A stretch of DNA of 17,306 nucleotides from an uncultured Erysipelotrichaceae bacterium (GCA_951801995.1 CATOOY010000026.1:1-17306); one strand, 5' to 3'; counted from the stretch's first letter, positions 1 through 7,446 are shown. Translations and numbers: made by a program. Notes: a model not told the origin generated them from the sequence alone.

Positions 1-23
1 TTTAAGAACACAACTAATTTTAT

Positions 24-161
24 TTATTTTATTAGTGATACAACTATTTTTAAGTTTTCATCATCTACTTTTTCATTTTTTATGGATTCTAATTTTATAT
101 TATAATCTTCAATAATTCCTTTAAAATAAAGTAAATCATAAACTTTATTATTGTGTGTCAT
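24..161 (-). CDS. small hypothetical protein (45 aa)
   Basis: A 45-codon frame starts with ATG inside the sequence AAATGACAC, so its start overlaps the TGA stop of the upstream 49-codon frame (ATGA overlap), an arrangement typical of translational coupling. It ends with TAA. The product is charged and asparagine/lysine-rich with no signal peptide or membrane segment, and I recognise no family. The frame is also open for eight codons upstream of the ATG (reading NKSSVYQ before the Met), so a one-base indel in the A/T-rich run near 170-180 would join it to the upstream frame as one protein of about 95 residues. It may therefore be the 3' half of a frameshifted gene rather than a separate gene. 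Confidence 0.35.
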   Translation of the reverse strand: MTHNNKVYDLLYFKGIIEDYNIKLESIKNEKVDDENLKIVVSLIK

Positions 162-307
162 TTGGTATACACTAGATTTATTTTATTAATTTTTCTTATA
201 TTTCCATTAATAATAGTTGGAGTAGTATTACAAAAACTACATATAAATTCAATTTTTTTCTTTAATTCGTTATCAATTTCTAATTTTTCCTTTGTAATAT
301 TTACCAT
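158..307 (-). CDS. small CxxC-containing hypothetical protein (49 aa)
   Basis: A 49-codon frame starts at ATG 307, with the Shine-Dalgarno-like AAAGGA about 10 bases upstream, and ends in TGA. The N-terminal half is lysine/glutamate-rich; it is followed by FICSFCNTTP, a single CxxC that faintly recalls the first half of a ClpX-type C4 zinc finger. The second CxxC such a finger needs is absent. The next ORF starts inside its stop codon. It lies downstream of the tRNA-Leu terminator on the same strand, and I see no clear promoter of its own. It is either a real small gene coupled to the next one or the 5' half of a gene broken by a frameshift. Confidence 0.4.
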   Translation of the reverse strand: MVNITKEKLEIDNELKKKIEFICSFCNTTPTIINGNIRKINKINLVYTK

Positions 308-334
308 TTAAACCTGTCCTTTCTTTCTTAAACA

Positions 335-370
335 CTAAAAAAGTACCAACTTCTTTAGAAATTGATACTT
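335..370 (-). terminator. intrinsic terminator of the scpAB-tRNA-Leu unit
   Basis: Read on the minus strand, AAGTATCAATTTCT pairs with AGAAGTTGGTACTT over nearly its full length, with two G-U wobbles and a very short A-rich loop. A run of T residues follows directly. It sits about 45 bases downstream of the tRNA 3' end and would end transcripts coming from scpAB and the tRNA. Confidence 0.8.
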
Positions 371-380
371 ATATATTTAA

Positions 381-404
381 GTCCCAAACTATAAAAGTTT
401 GGAC
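381..404 (-). other. hairpin just 3' of tRNA-Leu
   Basis: On the minus strand GTCCAAACT and AGTTTGGGAC form a stem with one bulged G and a five-base loop. No T-run follows. It lies between the tRNA and the terminator and could mark the 3' trailer that is trimmed from the tRNA precursor. Confidence 0.4.
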
Positions 405-415
405 AGATTGCTTAC

Positions 416-501
416 TGGTGCCTGTAGTCAGACTCGAACTGACACGGAGAAACTCCACTTGATTTTGAGTCAAGCTTGTCTACCAATTTCAACATACAGG
501 C
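416..501 (-). tRNA. tRNA-Leu (anticodon CAA)
   Basis: The minus strand gives a class II tRNA. The acceptor stem GCCTGTA pairs with TACAGGC, with discriminator A and an encoded CCA at 416-418. The anticodon stem CTTGA/TCAAG encloses the loop CTCAAAA, so the anticodon is CAA and it reads the Leu codon TTG. A long variable arm (GGAGTTTCTCC) and the T-loop GTTCGAGTC are present. It begins only 19 bases after the scpB stop, with no convincing promoter in between, so it is probably cut out of the scpAB transcript. Confidence 0.97.
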
Positions 502-520
502 ATATTACAAGCTATATAAT

Positions 521-1078
521 TTACATATCCTGTTCATTATATTTAGAATAATATAATTCCGTTTCCACATCTATCATATCATTTTCTTTCAATTTAGGCA
601 ATTCTTCTTTACTAGAAAGTCCAAAATAATCAAAAAAACGTTCAGTAACTCCATATAAATTAGGTTTACCAGGCAAATCAGACTTTCCTTTTATTTCAAT
701 TAAATTTTTCGAAAGTAATTTTCGAACCAAATGAGAGGAAGAAACACCACGCACCTCATCTACTACATTTCTTGTAACGGGATCATTATAAGCAATAATT
801 GCAAGAACCTCTAAAGCAGCACTACTCAAAGTACTATCCTCTGAAAAAGAAAAATATTTTTCATAATATTGATTATGTTCTTTTTTTGTAACAAGTTTTA
901 CTTTATTACCAAGTAACTCTAAAGAAAGACCTCTCGTTTCTTTATTATATTCCTTTTCCAAATCACAAAAAATTCTATTAAGTTCTTTATTATCTATCTC
1001 TAAAATTTCTAACAATTTATCAAGACTAATCCCCTCATCACCAGCTAAAAACAAAAGACCCTCAACAACTGCCTGCAT
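521..1078 (-). CDS. scpB: segregation and condensation protein B
   Basis: ScpB is the kleisin-associated subunit of the bacterial SMC-ScpAB condensin; it dimerises and binds ScpA to help compact and segregate the chromosome. The 185-residue length suits the family (about 180-200). The N-terminal winged helix contains AVVEGLLFLAGDEGIS, and the second winged helix has the family-typical LSSAALEVLAIIAYNDPVTR followed by VRGVSSSHLVRKLLSKNLIE and GKPNLYGVTERFFDYFGL. I chose ATG 1078 over the upstream GTG 1093 because GGGGAGG lies about six bases before 1078. That Shine-Dalgarno sits inside the last codons of scpA, whose TAA is one base before this ATG, so the two are translationally coupled. tRNA-Leu follows 19 bases downstream. 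Confidence 0.95.
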   Translation of the reverse strand: MQAVVEGLLFLAGDEGISLDKLLEILEIDNKELNRIFCDLEKEYNKETRGLSLELLGNKVKLVTKKEHNQYYEKYFSFSEDSTLSSAALEVLAIIAYNDPVTRNVVDEVRGVSSSHLVRKLLSKNLIEIKGKSDLPGKPNLYGVTERFFDYFGLSSKEELPKLKENDMIDVETELYYSKYNEQDM

Positions 1079-1079
1079 A

Positions 1080-1790
1080 TTACACCTCCCCACACATTAA
1101 ATAAATTTCACCAAAGTTTTGATCCTGCTTCATAACAAGCTCTTTTTTCTTCGCCAAATCTAAAATAGACAAGAATGTTACAACCACATAATCTTTATTA
1201 TAAAAATCAAACAAATCATAAAAAGAAATTTTTTTCTTACTTTGCAAAATCTGTTTAATTTGTATATTTCGCTCCTGAACAGAATACTCCTTAGATGTTA
1301 CCTTTGTTTGTAATGGCTTTTCTTTTTCCTTTCTATCTAAAAGCTGTTGAAATGCTAGTAACAAATCAGAAAGATCAATATTATCATCTAATGAATCTTC
1401 CTTATTTTGAAAGAAAACACTTGGTTCCTTAGTATGAATCTGCCTTCTCTCTTCCTCCAAATCTTTAAAAGCAGCAGTTACTTCTTTATAGCGACTATAA
1501 TTAATCAATCTTTGAATAAGTAATTCCCTAGTATCCTCTTCCTCTTCCATTTCCTCTTCTTTTTTAGGAAGCAAACTCCTTGATTTCATTTCCATAAGCT
1601 CAGAAGCCATCACCAAATACTCACTAGCTATATTTAAATCTAATTTCTTCATATGATTAATATAATCTAAATATTGCACAGTTATATCACATATCTTAAT
1701 ATCCCAAATACTAATATTTGCCTCTTTAATCAAATGTAAAAGCAAATCAAGAGGTCCATCAAAATCATTAATCTTTACTGTATAGTCCAT
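1080..1790 (-). CDS. scpA: segregation and condensation protein A (kleisin)
   Basis: ScpA is the kleisin that bridges the SMC heads and carries ScpB. The N-terminus YTVKINDFDGPLDLLLHLIK is the classic family signature and is followed by ISIWDIKICDITVQYLDYI. The middle (about residues 75-90) is an acidic glutamate-rich linker, and the C-terminal winged helix (about 180-236) contains ISFYDLFDFYNKDYVVVTFLS and LDLAKKKELV. The 236-residue length is normal. The start ATG has TTGGAG about nine bases upstream. The gene leads the scpA-scpB-tRNA-Leu unit, behind an extended -10 at 1808-1816. The last residues encode the scpB ribosome binding site. Confidence 0.96.
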   Translation of the reverse strand: MDYTVKINDFDGPLDLLLHLIKEANISIWDIKICDITVQYLDYINHMKKLDLNIASEYLVMASELMEMKSRSLLPKKEEEMEEEEDTRELLIQRLINYSRYKEVTAAFKDLEEERRQIHTKEPSVFFQNKEDSLDDNIDLSDLLLAFQQLLDRKEKEKPLQTKVTSKEYSVQERNIQIKQILQSKKKISFYDLFDFYNKDYVVVTFLSILDLAKKKELVMKQDQNFGEIYLMCGEV

Positions 1791-1807
1791 AGTACCACTC
1801 CAAATTT

Positions 1808-1816
1808 ATTATACCA
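1808..1816 (-). promoter_or_regulatory. extended -10 promoter for scpA
   Basis: TGGTATAAT on the minus strand is an extended -10 (TG-n-TATAAT). It ends 17 bases before the scpA start codon. The -35 region at 17-base spacing is only T-rich and has no good hexamer, which an extended -10 can tolerate. Confidence 0.6.
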
Positions 1817-1831
1817 TAATTTTTTTAAAAA

Positions 1832-1850
1832 GAAAAAAGAGCCAAAGCCC
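1832..1850 (-). terminator. terminator of the tail-anchored protein gene
   Basis: On the minus strand AGGGC TTTG GCTCT forms a five-pair stem with a four-base loop, followed by TTTTTT. The stem begins within the TAG stop of the upstream gene. It is short but well placed, and it separates this gene from the scpA promoter immediately downstream. Confidence 0.6.
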
Positions 1851-3097
1851 TAAATATATTCAGAAATAAATGGTAACAAAATAATAAAAATAAGAAGAAG
1901 AAGACCCAATATAATAATAAAGCGAACACCAGAGCGATTTCTTCTTTCAAGATCTAAATCTGCTTCCGTTTTTGAAATCTCCTCCGCTATTATATAATTT
2001 GACTCTGCTTCATAATCTCCACTATCACTTATATCATCTGACAAATGAATAGAAGCTGGTTCAGCATTAGGATTAGCGGACATATTAGGAATAGATTCAT
2101 ATACAGGCTGCATAGGCACATCCACATTAGGAACAACCTCTCCTATATTCATAGAAGGAATAGTATCCTGATTTTCTAAAGGAATGCCTGTTTCAGTAGG
2201 AACCTGAAAGGCCTCATCTAATAACATTCCTGTTTCTACAGGAGCAACAACAGACCCAAAAGAATTTGTTGGTATATTAGATTCATTACTATTTTCTACA
2301 GAATTAAACGGAACAAAAGCATCGTTTACCCCCATAGTATTTACATCATTTTGACTTACATTATCCATCATAGGCTGTGGTATTTCTACATTTTCTACAT
2401 ATACAGCACCTGCATTCTCCGAAGGAATTTCTACATATGCATTTGGAACTTCCATCTGCTGTTCATAAATAGGAACATTAGGCATAGAAGTAGCATCCAT
2501 ACTATTCTCTAAAACATTGTTTCTATTAGGATCTTCAATTGTAACCTGTGGTATTTCTGTAGCCTCTAAAGAAGCAGTATACTGCATAGGCTGTTCATTT
2601 GCTAAAGGTGTTTCAAAATTAGAAATAGACACTGGTAATTCTGTAACACCACCAGCACTATCTTCCACGTTAGAATTTTGCACAAAATTTTCTTGACTTG
2701 AAAACGAATCTATATTGTTTACTTCCATAGGTGCTACAAAATCCTCTTGATTTAGATTTTCAATTGTAACCTGTGGTATAGAAATATTAGGCTCTTCCAT
2801 AATAGCAGGTTCCTGCACAATATTTTCTTCTTTTTTATTATCTAAACCTAAATTATGAAAAACAGAATCAATTGTTGCCTCATCAGAAGAAACATTGCTA
2901 TTTTCAAAAGAACTTACTTCTTTTGGACTAGGATAGTTTCCACTATCTACATCTCCTAGAGAAGCAAGAGATGAAGATACATTTTCTCCACTAGTATCTT
3001 TATTGGAACTTTGAAAAAGTGAATCAAGACTTACCCCATCTTGTAATGGGACAGCAGTATTATTCACTACCATTCCCTTTAATTCCTCATCATTCAT
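1850..3097 (-). CDS. acidic low-complexity tail-anchored membrane protein
   Basis: I do not recognise a family. The 415-residue product is almost entirely low-complexity, rich in N, S, E, V and P, and very poor in basic residues until a short stretch DLERRNRSGVRF. That stretch precedes one hydrophobic C-terminal segment (about 392-410) and a few final residues. This is a tail-anchor topology, probably with the long acidic region in the cytosol. It contains degenerate repeats built around IPQVTIE: IPQVTIENLNQEDF, IPQVTIEDPNRNNV and shorter VEIPQPMM-like copies. I start at ATG 3097, which has GGGAGG seven bases upstream; an in-frame TTG at 3112 lacks such a site. A promoter lies at 3127-3155. 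The domain plan vaguely resembles membrane-tethered acidic linkers of cell-division or envelope proteins, but that is not evidence of function. Confidence 0.8.
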   Translation of the reverse strand: MNDEELKGMVVNNTAVPLQDGVSLDSLFQSSNKDTSGENVSSSLASLGDVDSGNYPSPKEVSSFENSNVSSDEATIDSVFHNLGLDNKKEENIVQEPAIMEEPNISIPQVTIENLNQEDFVAPMEVNNIDSFSSQENFVQNSNVEDSAGGVTELPVSISNFETPLANEQPMQYTASLEATEIPQVTIEDPNRNNVLENSMDATSMPNVPIYEQQMEVPNAYVEIPSENAGAVYVENVEIPQPMMDNVSQNDVNTMGVNDAFVPFNSVENSNESNIPTNSFGSVVAPVETGMLLDEAFQVPTETGIPLENQDTIPSMNIGEVVPNVDVPMQPVYESIPNMSANPNAEPASIHLSDDISDSGDYEAESNYIIAEEISKTEADLDLERRNRSGVRFIIILGLLLLIFIILLPFISEYI

Positions 3098-3126
3098 ATT
3101 TTTGCCTCCCAATCTATTCTAAAATG

Positions 3127-3155
3127 ATTATAACAGAAAAAAAAAGAAAAGACAA
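3127..3155 (-). promoter_or_regulatory. sigma-A promoter for the tail-anchored protein gene
   Basis: TTGTCT and TATAAT are separated by 17 bases on the minus strand, and a TG one base before the -10 makes it an extended -10. The start codon lies about 30 bases downstream, leaving room for the GGGAGG site. Confidence 0.65.
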
Positions 3156-3170
3156 AGCTTTTTTCCCTGT

Positions 3171-4073
3171 TTATTCACTTTTCTTATTTTCAATATATAA
3201 AACTTCCCCTTTATACAACTTTAAATAATATGTATCATCTTTTTCACAAACAAATAATTTAGTAAGGTTTTCTTTAGGAATAGATGGATTTTTATCATTA
3301 TCTTCTTTTGGTTTTTCCTCTTCTTTAGGAGGATCTGTTTTAGAAATAGGATGAAGTAAAGCCCAACTACTATCATAAGCAATCCAATTGGACTCTCCAA
3401 TCTTATACCAAGTATATTTGCCATTTACCTTACTATCCAAAATATTATAAAATCCCTTTTCTGCAAATCCAAGAATTTGTCCATTTGGAGATTTTCTACA
3501 GCGTAAATTGTCTACTTTTACTTCGATTTGATTCTTATTAGGATCTTTTGTCGTTGGATTTTCTAAAATAGTTTTAAAATTATAACCAGCATCATTCACA
3601 ATAACAGTATCAGGTCTTACAAAAAAAGCAACATTTGGTTTTACAGAATTTTGAATCATCCATTTTCCATAACTATTTTGATACCATCCACCACCTGTAA
3701 ATTTACCTCGTCCAGCTTCTAAATGAACATGAATACCAGTAGCATTCCCAGCAGTTCCCTGTTCATAATAAGCTTCTCCAGCTTTTACTTCTTTGCCCAC
3801 AAAAAGATCACTTACATCATCATCATGACCTGTCATAACAGTCATATAATCAATACTTCCATCTGCCCATAATACTTTTTCTTTACTTTCTAGCCATACA
3901 AAATTACCACTTTTTGTATAAACTTTACGAATAACACCATCAAAAGGAGCATAAACTTTCTCTTTATATCCTCTATTCCCTAAATCAATCGCATTGGTTC
4001 CCATATGCGAATAACTTCCATTTACACCTTGTGTAATATTCATATAAGATAGAGGAAACATTGCTTTTTCCAT
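3171..4073 (-). CDS. M23-family peptidoglycan hydrolase with SH3 domain
   Basis: This is a LytM/M23-type zinc metallopeptidase, a family that cuts peptide cross-bridges in peptidoglycan. Residues about 10-155 carry the zinc ligands: H23 and D30 in SHMGTNAIDLG, and the HVH of NATGIHVHLEAGRGK. Residues about 177-245 form a bacterial SH3-like wall-binding domain (VDNLRCRKSPNG..., WYKIGESNWIAYDSSW). A Pro/Lys/Glu-rich linker leads to a short C-terminal piece (CEKDDTYYLKLYKGEVLYIE). There is no N-terminal signal peptide, which is more like a phage endolysin or a lysis-released enzyme than a secreted autolysin. The ATG has AGAGGTG upstream. An overlapping frame near the 3' end is a shadow. The upstream lipoprotein gene ends in its own terminator, so this is probably transcribed alone. 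Confidence 0.85.
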   Translation of the reverse strand: MEKAMFPLSYMNITQGVNGSYSHMGTNAIDLGNRGYKEKVYAPFDGVIRKVYTKSGNFVWLESKEKVLWADGSIDYMTVMTGHDDDVSDLFVGKEVKAGEAYYEQGTAGNATGIHVHLEAGRGKFTGGGWYQNSYGKWMIQNSVKPNVAFFVRPDTVIVNDAGYNFKTILENPTTKDPNKNQIEVKVDNLRCRKSPNGQILGFAEKGFYNILDSKVNGKYTWYKIGESNWIAYDSSWALLHPISKTDPPKEEEKPKEDNDKNPSIPKENLTKLFVCEKDDTYYLKLYKGEVLYIENKKSE

Positions 4074-4103
4074 CGTAAAACACCTCTATACTATTTTATG
4101 AAT

Positions 4104-4133
4104 AAAGAAAAAAAAGTTTCAGAAACTTTTTTT
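4104..4133 (-). terminator. terminator after the lipoprotein gene
   Basis: AAAAAAAGTTT and AAACTTTTTTT pair on the minus strand over 11 bases with a three-base loop, and the T-run continues past the stem. It begins at the stop codon of the lipoprotein gene. The palindrome is also followed by T residues on the plus strand. Confidence 0.65.
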
Positions 4134-4590
4134 ATTCACAAACATAACCATTATCTTCTAAATATTGCCAGTAATCCACAATAGAAAATAAATCACCCTT
4201 GATAGCATTTTTATAAGAGTCTTCTTTTTTCATCTGATTTAAATTTTTTTCTGTAAGAGGAATACTATAATCAGAAGTAATATCTTGTTTATAAGTATCC
4301 ACCTTAAAAGTAACCTTTTCATATTTTTTATTTAAATTTGCTTTTTTTGTATCAAGATCTTTCTGTAAAGATTCCACATTTACGTCTTCCCATTTTGGAG
4401 TAAAATTTTCTACAATTTCTATCTTCGTTACATTTCCATCTTCGGTATTAAATACACCAACAACATATGTACTACTATAAAATTCATAATCATTTGCCTT
4501 TTGACATTTCATAGCCAAATTCTCCGTTTGCATCTTTTTTCCACATCCTGCTAAACATAAAACAAAAGCAAATATGAATAATCTTTTCAT
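4132..4590 (-). CDS. small lipoprotein of unknown function
   Basis: The 152-residue product begins MKRLFIFAFVLCLAGCGKK: two basic residues, a hydrophobic stretch and the lipobox LAGC. It should therefore be cleaved by signal peptidase II and lipid-anchored on the outer face of the membrane. The mature part is lysine/glutamate-rich with alternating beta-like segments and ends YLEDNGYVCE. It carries a late Cys (as well as C32 in MKCQK), so a disulfide is possible. The size and layout recall YehR/DUF1307-type lipoproteins, but the match by eye is weak. I chose the third in-frame ATG (4590) over the upstream GTG and ATG because AGGAG lies eight bases before it. It is the last gene of an apparent operon with DUF308 and RluA genes and is followed by a terminator. 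Confidence 0.8.
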   Translation of the reverse strand: MKRLFIFAFVLCLAGCGKKMQTENLAMKCQKANDYEFYSSTYVVGVFNTEDGNVTKIEIVENFTPKWEDVNVESLQKDLDTKKANLNKKYEKVTFKVDTYKQDITSDYSIPLTEKNLNQMKKEDSYKNAIKGDLFSIVDYWQYLEDNGYVCE

Positions 4591-4615
4591 TAACATCACT
4601 CCTACTTTATTTATT

Positions 4616-5455
4616 TTACACTGTTTTTCCTATTTTATCAAACTCTTTTGGAACTTCTGCCTCAAATAGCATTTGTCTATGTGTAAAGGGATGTATGATA
4701 TTAAGTTTACTAGCATGTAAACATAGCCTTTTGAAAGAATCCTGACTTCCATATTTTTTATCCCCAACGATAGAGTGTCCTATTGAAGTAAGTGCAATAC
4801 GAATCTGATTTTTACGTCCAGTAGAAATAGAAATTTGAAGCAAAGTAGTATGTGAATACTCTTTTAAAACTTTATAAGAAGTACACGCAAATTTACCAAA
4901 TTCTTTATTAGACGTAAAAACTACACCCTGTTTATTTTCTCTAAGATACTGTGTAATAGTACCACTTTTATTATCTAAATGGCCATGAACAAGTGCTATA
5001 TAAATTCTCTCTTTAGCCAAATCATTCCATTTTTTTTGAAAAGCATCTTTTATTTTTCTACTTTTAGCAAACAAAACAACACCAGAAGTATCTCTATCAA
5101 GTCTATGCACCACAAATAAATAATTATTTTTATTCTTCTTTTTTAAATACGTAGAAACCATATGATAAAGTGTCTTTTCCTTCTCAGAAGAAGTAGAAAT
5201 AGTAAGAAGTCCTGCTCGTTTATTTACAACAATAATCTCTTTATCCTCAAAAAGAATATCCATAGTATCTATTGTATGATAAGAAGGACGAATTTCTACC
5301 TTCATACCAGGACTAATCATAAAATCTCTTTTTTCTAACTTACCATCTACAAAAACATTTTGATACTGAAATAAACGTTTTATTTTTTTATGAGAGAAAC
5401 CCTTCTCCTCCAAAAAAGAAAAAAGTGACATTTCTTTTTTACATATTTCTATCAT
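4616..5455 (-). CDS. RluA-family pseudouridine synthase
   Basis: This family isomerises specific uridines in 23S rRNA or tRNA to pseudouridine. Residues about 10-55 form an S4-like RNA-binding domain (SFLEEKGFSHKKIKRLFQYQ, VFVDGKLEKRD). The catalytic domain carries the RluA signature HRLDRDTSGVVLFAKS, with D120 of HRLD as the catalytic aspartate. It also has the late motifs GRKNQIRIALTSIGHSIVGDKKYG and RLCLHASKLNIIHPF. The 279-residue length is slightly short for RluD (about 300-325) but complete. The start has the AGGTGA-TTTT-ATG spacing seen elsewhere in this genome. The gene sits 24 bases after the DUF308 gene and 25 bases before the lipoprotein gene, so these three probably share one transcript. 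Which RluA subfamily and target it has cannot be decided here. Confidence 0.93.
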   Translation of the reverse strand: MIEICKKEMSLFSFLEEKGFSHKKIKRLFQYQNVFVDGKLEKRDFMISPGMKVEIRPSYHTIDTMDILFEDKEIIVVNKRAGLLTISTSSEKEKTLYHMVSTYLKKKNKNNYLFVVHRLDRDTSGVVLFAKSRKIKDAFQKKWNDLAKERIYIALVHGHLDNKSGTITQYLRENKQGVVFTSNKEFGKFACTSYKVLKEYSHTTLLQISISTGRKNQIRIALTSIGHSIVGDKKYGSQDSFKRLCLHASKLNIIHPFTHRQMLFEAEVPKEFDKIGKTV

Positions 5456-5479
5456 AAAATCACCTATACAAAAAGAAGA

Positions 5480-6073
5480 CTATGCATCTTCTAATATTTC
5501 CTTTATTTGTTTTTTTGTCTTTTTTATTTCTTTCATATTTCGTTGAAGAGAAAAAGCATTTATAAAATCAATAACAGCATATAAAGTAATCATAGCCCCC
5601 AAAAATTGCATTAGAAAAGTTGCACCTCGAAAAGGATTTATTACAAACAAAATTCCCAAAGAAAGAGTAATAAGAGCCATAATCATAGGAAAACCCCAAG
5701 AAACATGAGAATGACTTTTCAAAGAAAAAGCATACTGTAACTTTACAACACTATTAATAACCATCCATACTCCTAAAACAAGAGGTAAAATAGAAGCAAC
5801 AGCTGTAGGATTAAAAATAAGAAGAGCACCTGCTAAACAACTAATAACACCATAAAGTAAATCAGCACCATAAAAATTTTTTTCTTTTGTATGAAAATAC
5901 TTTACAAGAGAAAATATTCCAGCTACCACCATAAAAATACCTAAGACAAAAGAAATAAATTGAATAACAAAAGAAGGATTCATAAAAAGAAAAATACCAA
6001 TAATACTAAGTAAAAGAGACATAAAAATAGAACGTATCCATAACTTTTTTACTTCTTTTTTGATTTGTTCCAT
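5480..6073 (-). CDS. DUF308/HdeD-family membrane protein
   Basis: The 197-residue integral membrane protein is built from three copies of a two-helix DUF308 unit, each with a short loop of the pattern INP/FNP followed by a hydrophobic helix. Copies can be seen at LLSIIGIFLFMNPSFVIQF, CLAGALLIFNPTAVASILP and ITLSLGILFVINPFRGATF. This is the plan of HdeD, linked to acid resistance in enteric bacteria, but its biochemical role in Gram-positives is unknown. The C-terminus is a lysine-rich cytosolic tail. The ATG has AAAGGTGATG upstream. A strong promoter (6090-6118) precedes it, making it the first gene of the DUF308-RluA-lipoprotein operon. Confidence 0.88.
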   Translation of the reverse strand: MEQIKKEVKKLWIRSIFMSLLLSIIGIFLFMNPSFVIQFISFVLGIFMVVAGIFSLVKYFHTKEKNFYGADLLYGVISCLAGALLIFNPTAVASILPLVLGVWMVINSVVKLQYAFSLKSHSHVSWGFPMIMALITLSLGILFVINPFRGATFLMQFLGAMITLYAVIDFINAFSLQRNMKEIKKTKKQIKEILEDA

Positions 6074-6089
6074 AACATCACCTTTTTTT

Positions 6090-6118
6090 ATTATAAAGAA
6101 AATACCATTATTTGTAAA
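6090..6118 (-). promoter_or_regulatory. sigma-A promoter of the DUF308-RluA-lipoprotein operon
   Basis: TTTACA and TATAAT are separated by exactly 17 bases on the minus strand, a five-of-six and a six-of-six match to the consensus. The -10 ends 16 bases before the DUF308 start codon. It lies directly after the methyltransferase stop, with no terminator between them, so some readthrough into the operon is likely. Confidence 0.8.
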
Positions 6119-6127
6119 TAAACAATT

Positions 6128-7420
6128 TTATAAATGTGTTGCATGCAAAATATCTTTCTCCACATTTACCTTTCTTACCTTTTTTTCTAAAAGACACACA
6201 CACTCAACATGTTGTGTCCTAGGAAACATATCAATCGGAACAATCTCTTTTACCTTATAACGTTTACGTAAAAGAGCTATATCACGAGCTAGTGTAACTG
6301 GATCACAAGATACATAAACAATTGTTTTTGGTCTTGTATTTAAAAGAAAATCTACCGTTTTAGGATCTAGTCCAGCTCTAGGTGGATCTACAATTACTTT
6401 AGACATCTTATCAGACATAGTTACTCTAGCTGCATCTTTACATTCAAAATCAATATTAGAAGTTTGATTAATTTTTTTATTTTTATAAGCATCCAAAATA
6501 GCATATTTATTTTTTTCAATACCACAAACTTCTTTTGCCTTATCTGCAATATAAATACCAATAGTTCCAGTACCACAGTAAAGATCCAAAATAGTATCTT
6601 TTTCTGTTATTTCTAAAAATTCCAAAACTTTATCATATATTTTTTTAGCACCTTTTGTATTGACCTGAAAAAAAGAATCTGCAGAAATAACATACATTTT
6701 ATTTCCTATTTTTTCTCGAATATGACCATTTCCAATTAAAATAGAATATCGATTATCTTGAAAAACAACAAGTGTTGTAACAAAAGTTTCTAATGTATGA
6801 ATAAAATAATCTTCATCAATATCAGCATTCACTTTTAAAATAAGCATTGTCTCTAAAGTAGATTCTGAAACACGTATAACAAATTCATATACGTTTTGCA
6901 AAACCACACTTTCTCTAAGAAGTTCTAGAAGTTCATTAATAAGAGGATGGGCATGTATACACTTTTCCACAGCAATAATATGATTGGTTTTTTTACGATA
7001 AAAACCTATTTTATTTTCTACTTTAAAGGTTACTTTATTACGATAAGAAGTAATATTATTGCAAGATAAAATAGGTTGTATCAAGGAAGTGTCAAGTCTA
7101 GCAAACTTATGCATAATCTCCTTTATTTTTTCCGCTTTAAAAGAAAGTTCCTTTTCATAAGACATATGCATTAAATCACAACCACCACATTCTTTGTAAT
7201 AAGGACATATAGGAGTAATTCTATCTATATTAGTTTCATGATATTTTAAAACAACACCTTCTGCAAATGACCTTTTAGATCTAGTAATCTTAACATCCAC
7301 TACTTCACCATCTAAAGCATTCCAAACAAAAATTGGAAAAGTTTTTATATGGGCAACGCCTCTACCACTATGATCCAAACTTTCAATTGTTAGTTTATAC
7401 ACATCATTTAATTTTACCAT
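6128..7420 (-). CDS. rlmD: 23S rRNA (uracil-5-)-methyltransferase, RlmD/RumA family
   Basis: The enzyme transfers a methyl group from S-adenosylmethionine to C5 of a uridine in 23S rRNA. An N-terminal TRAM RNA-binding domain (about 1-62) is followed by the iron-sulfur cysteines in CPYYKECGGC (C72, C78, C81) and a fourth in AVEKCIHAH. The methyltransferase domain has the SAM loop LDLYCGTGTIGIYIA, VDPPRAGLD, the catalytic-Cys motif YVSCDPVTLARDI, and the closing MFPRTQHVECVCLLEK with the general-base Glu. At 430 residues it is normal in length. Low-GC Gram-positives often have one enzyme (RlmCD) modifying two sites; the sequence alone does not say which applies. The start has GGGTG and a TATAAT upstream. 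Confidence 0.94.
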   Translation of the reverse strand: MVKLNDVYKLTIESLDHSGRGVAHIKTFPIFVWNALDGEVVDVKITRSKRSFAEGVVLKYHETNIDRITPICPYYKECGGCDLMHMSYEKELSFKAEKIKEIMHKFARLDTSLIQPILSCNNITSYRNKVTFKVENKIGFYRKKTNHIIAVEKCIHAHPLINELLELLRESVVLQNVYEFVIRVSESTLETMLILKVNADIDEDYFIHTLETFVTTLVVFQDNRYSILIGNGHIREKIGNKMYVISADSFFQVNTKGAKKIYDKVLEFLEITEKDTILDLYCGTGTIGIYIADKAKEVCGIEKNKYAILDAYKNKKINQTSNIDFECKDAARVTMSDKMSKVIVDPPRAGLDPKTVDFLLNTRPKTIVYVSCDPVTLARDIALLRKRYKVKEIVPIDMFPRTQHVECVCLLEKKVRKVNVEKDILHATHL

Positions 7421-7437
7421 AACAACACCCAGTTCTC

Positions 7438-7443
7438 ATTATA
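7438..7443 (-). promoter_or_regulatory. -10 element for the methyltransferase gene
   Basis: A perfect TATAAT lies 17 bases upstream of the start codon on the minus strand, immediately after the terminator of the upstream gene. I could not find a good -35 at 16-18 base spacing. Confidence 0.45.
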
Positions 7444-7446
7444 CAC

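Noticed and set aside
3221..3424. Open frame of 67 codons on the minus strand, hydrophobic and Lys-rich
   Set aside because: It is an out-of-frame shadow inside the 3' end of the M23-SH3 gene.
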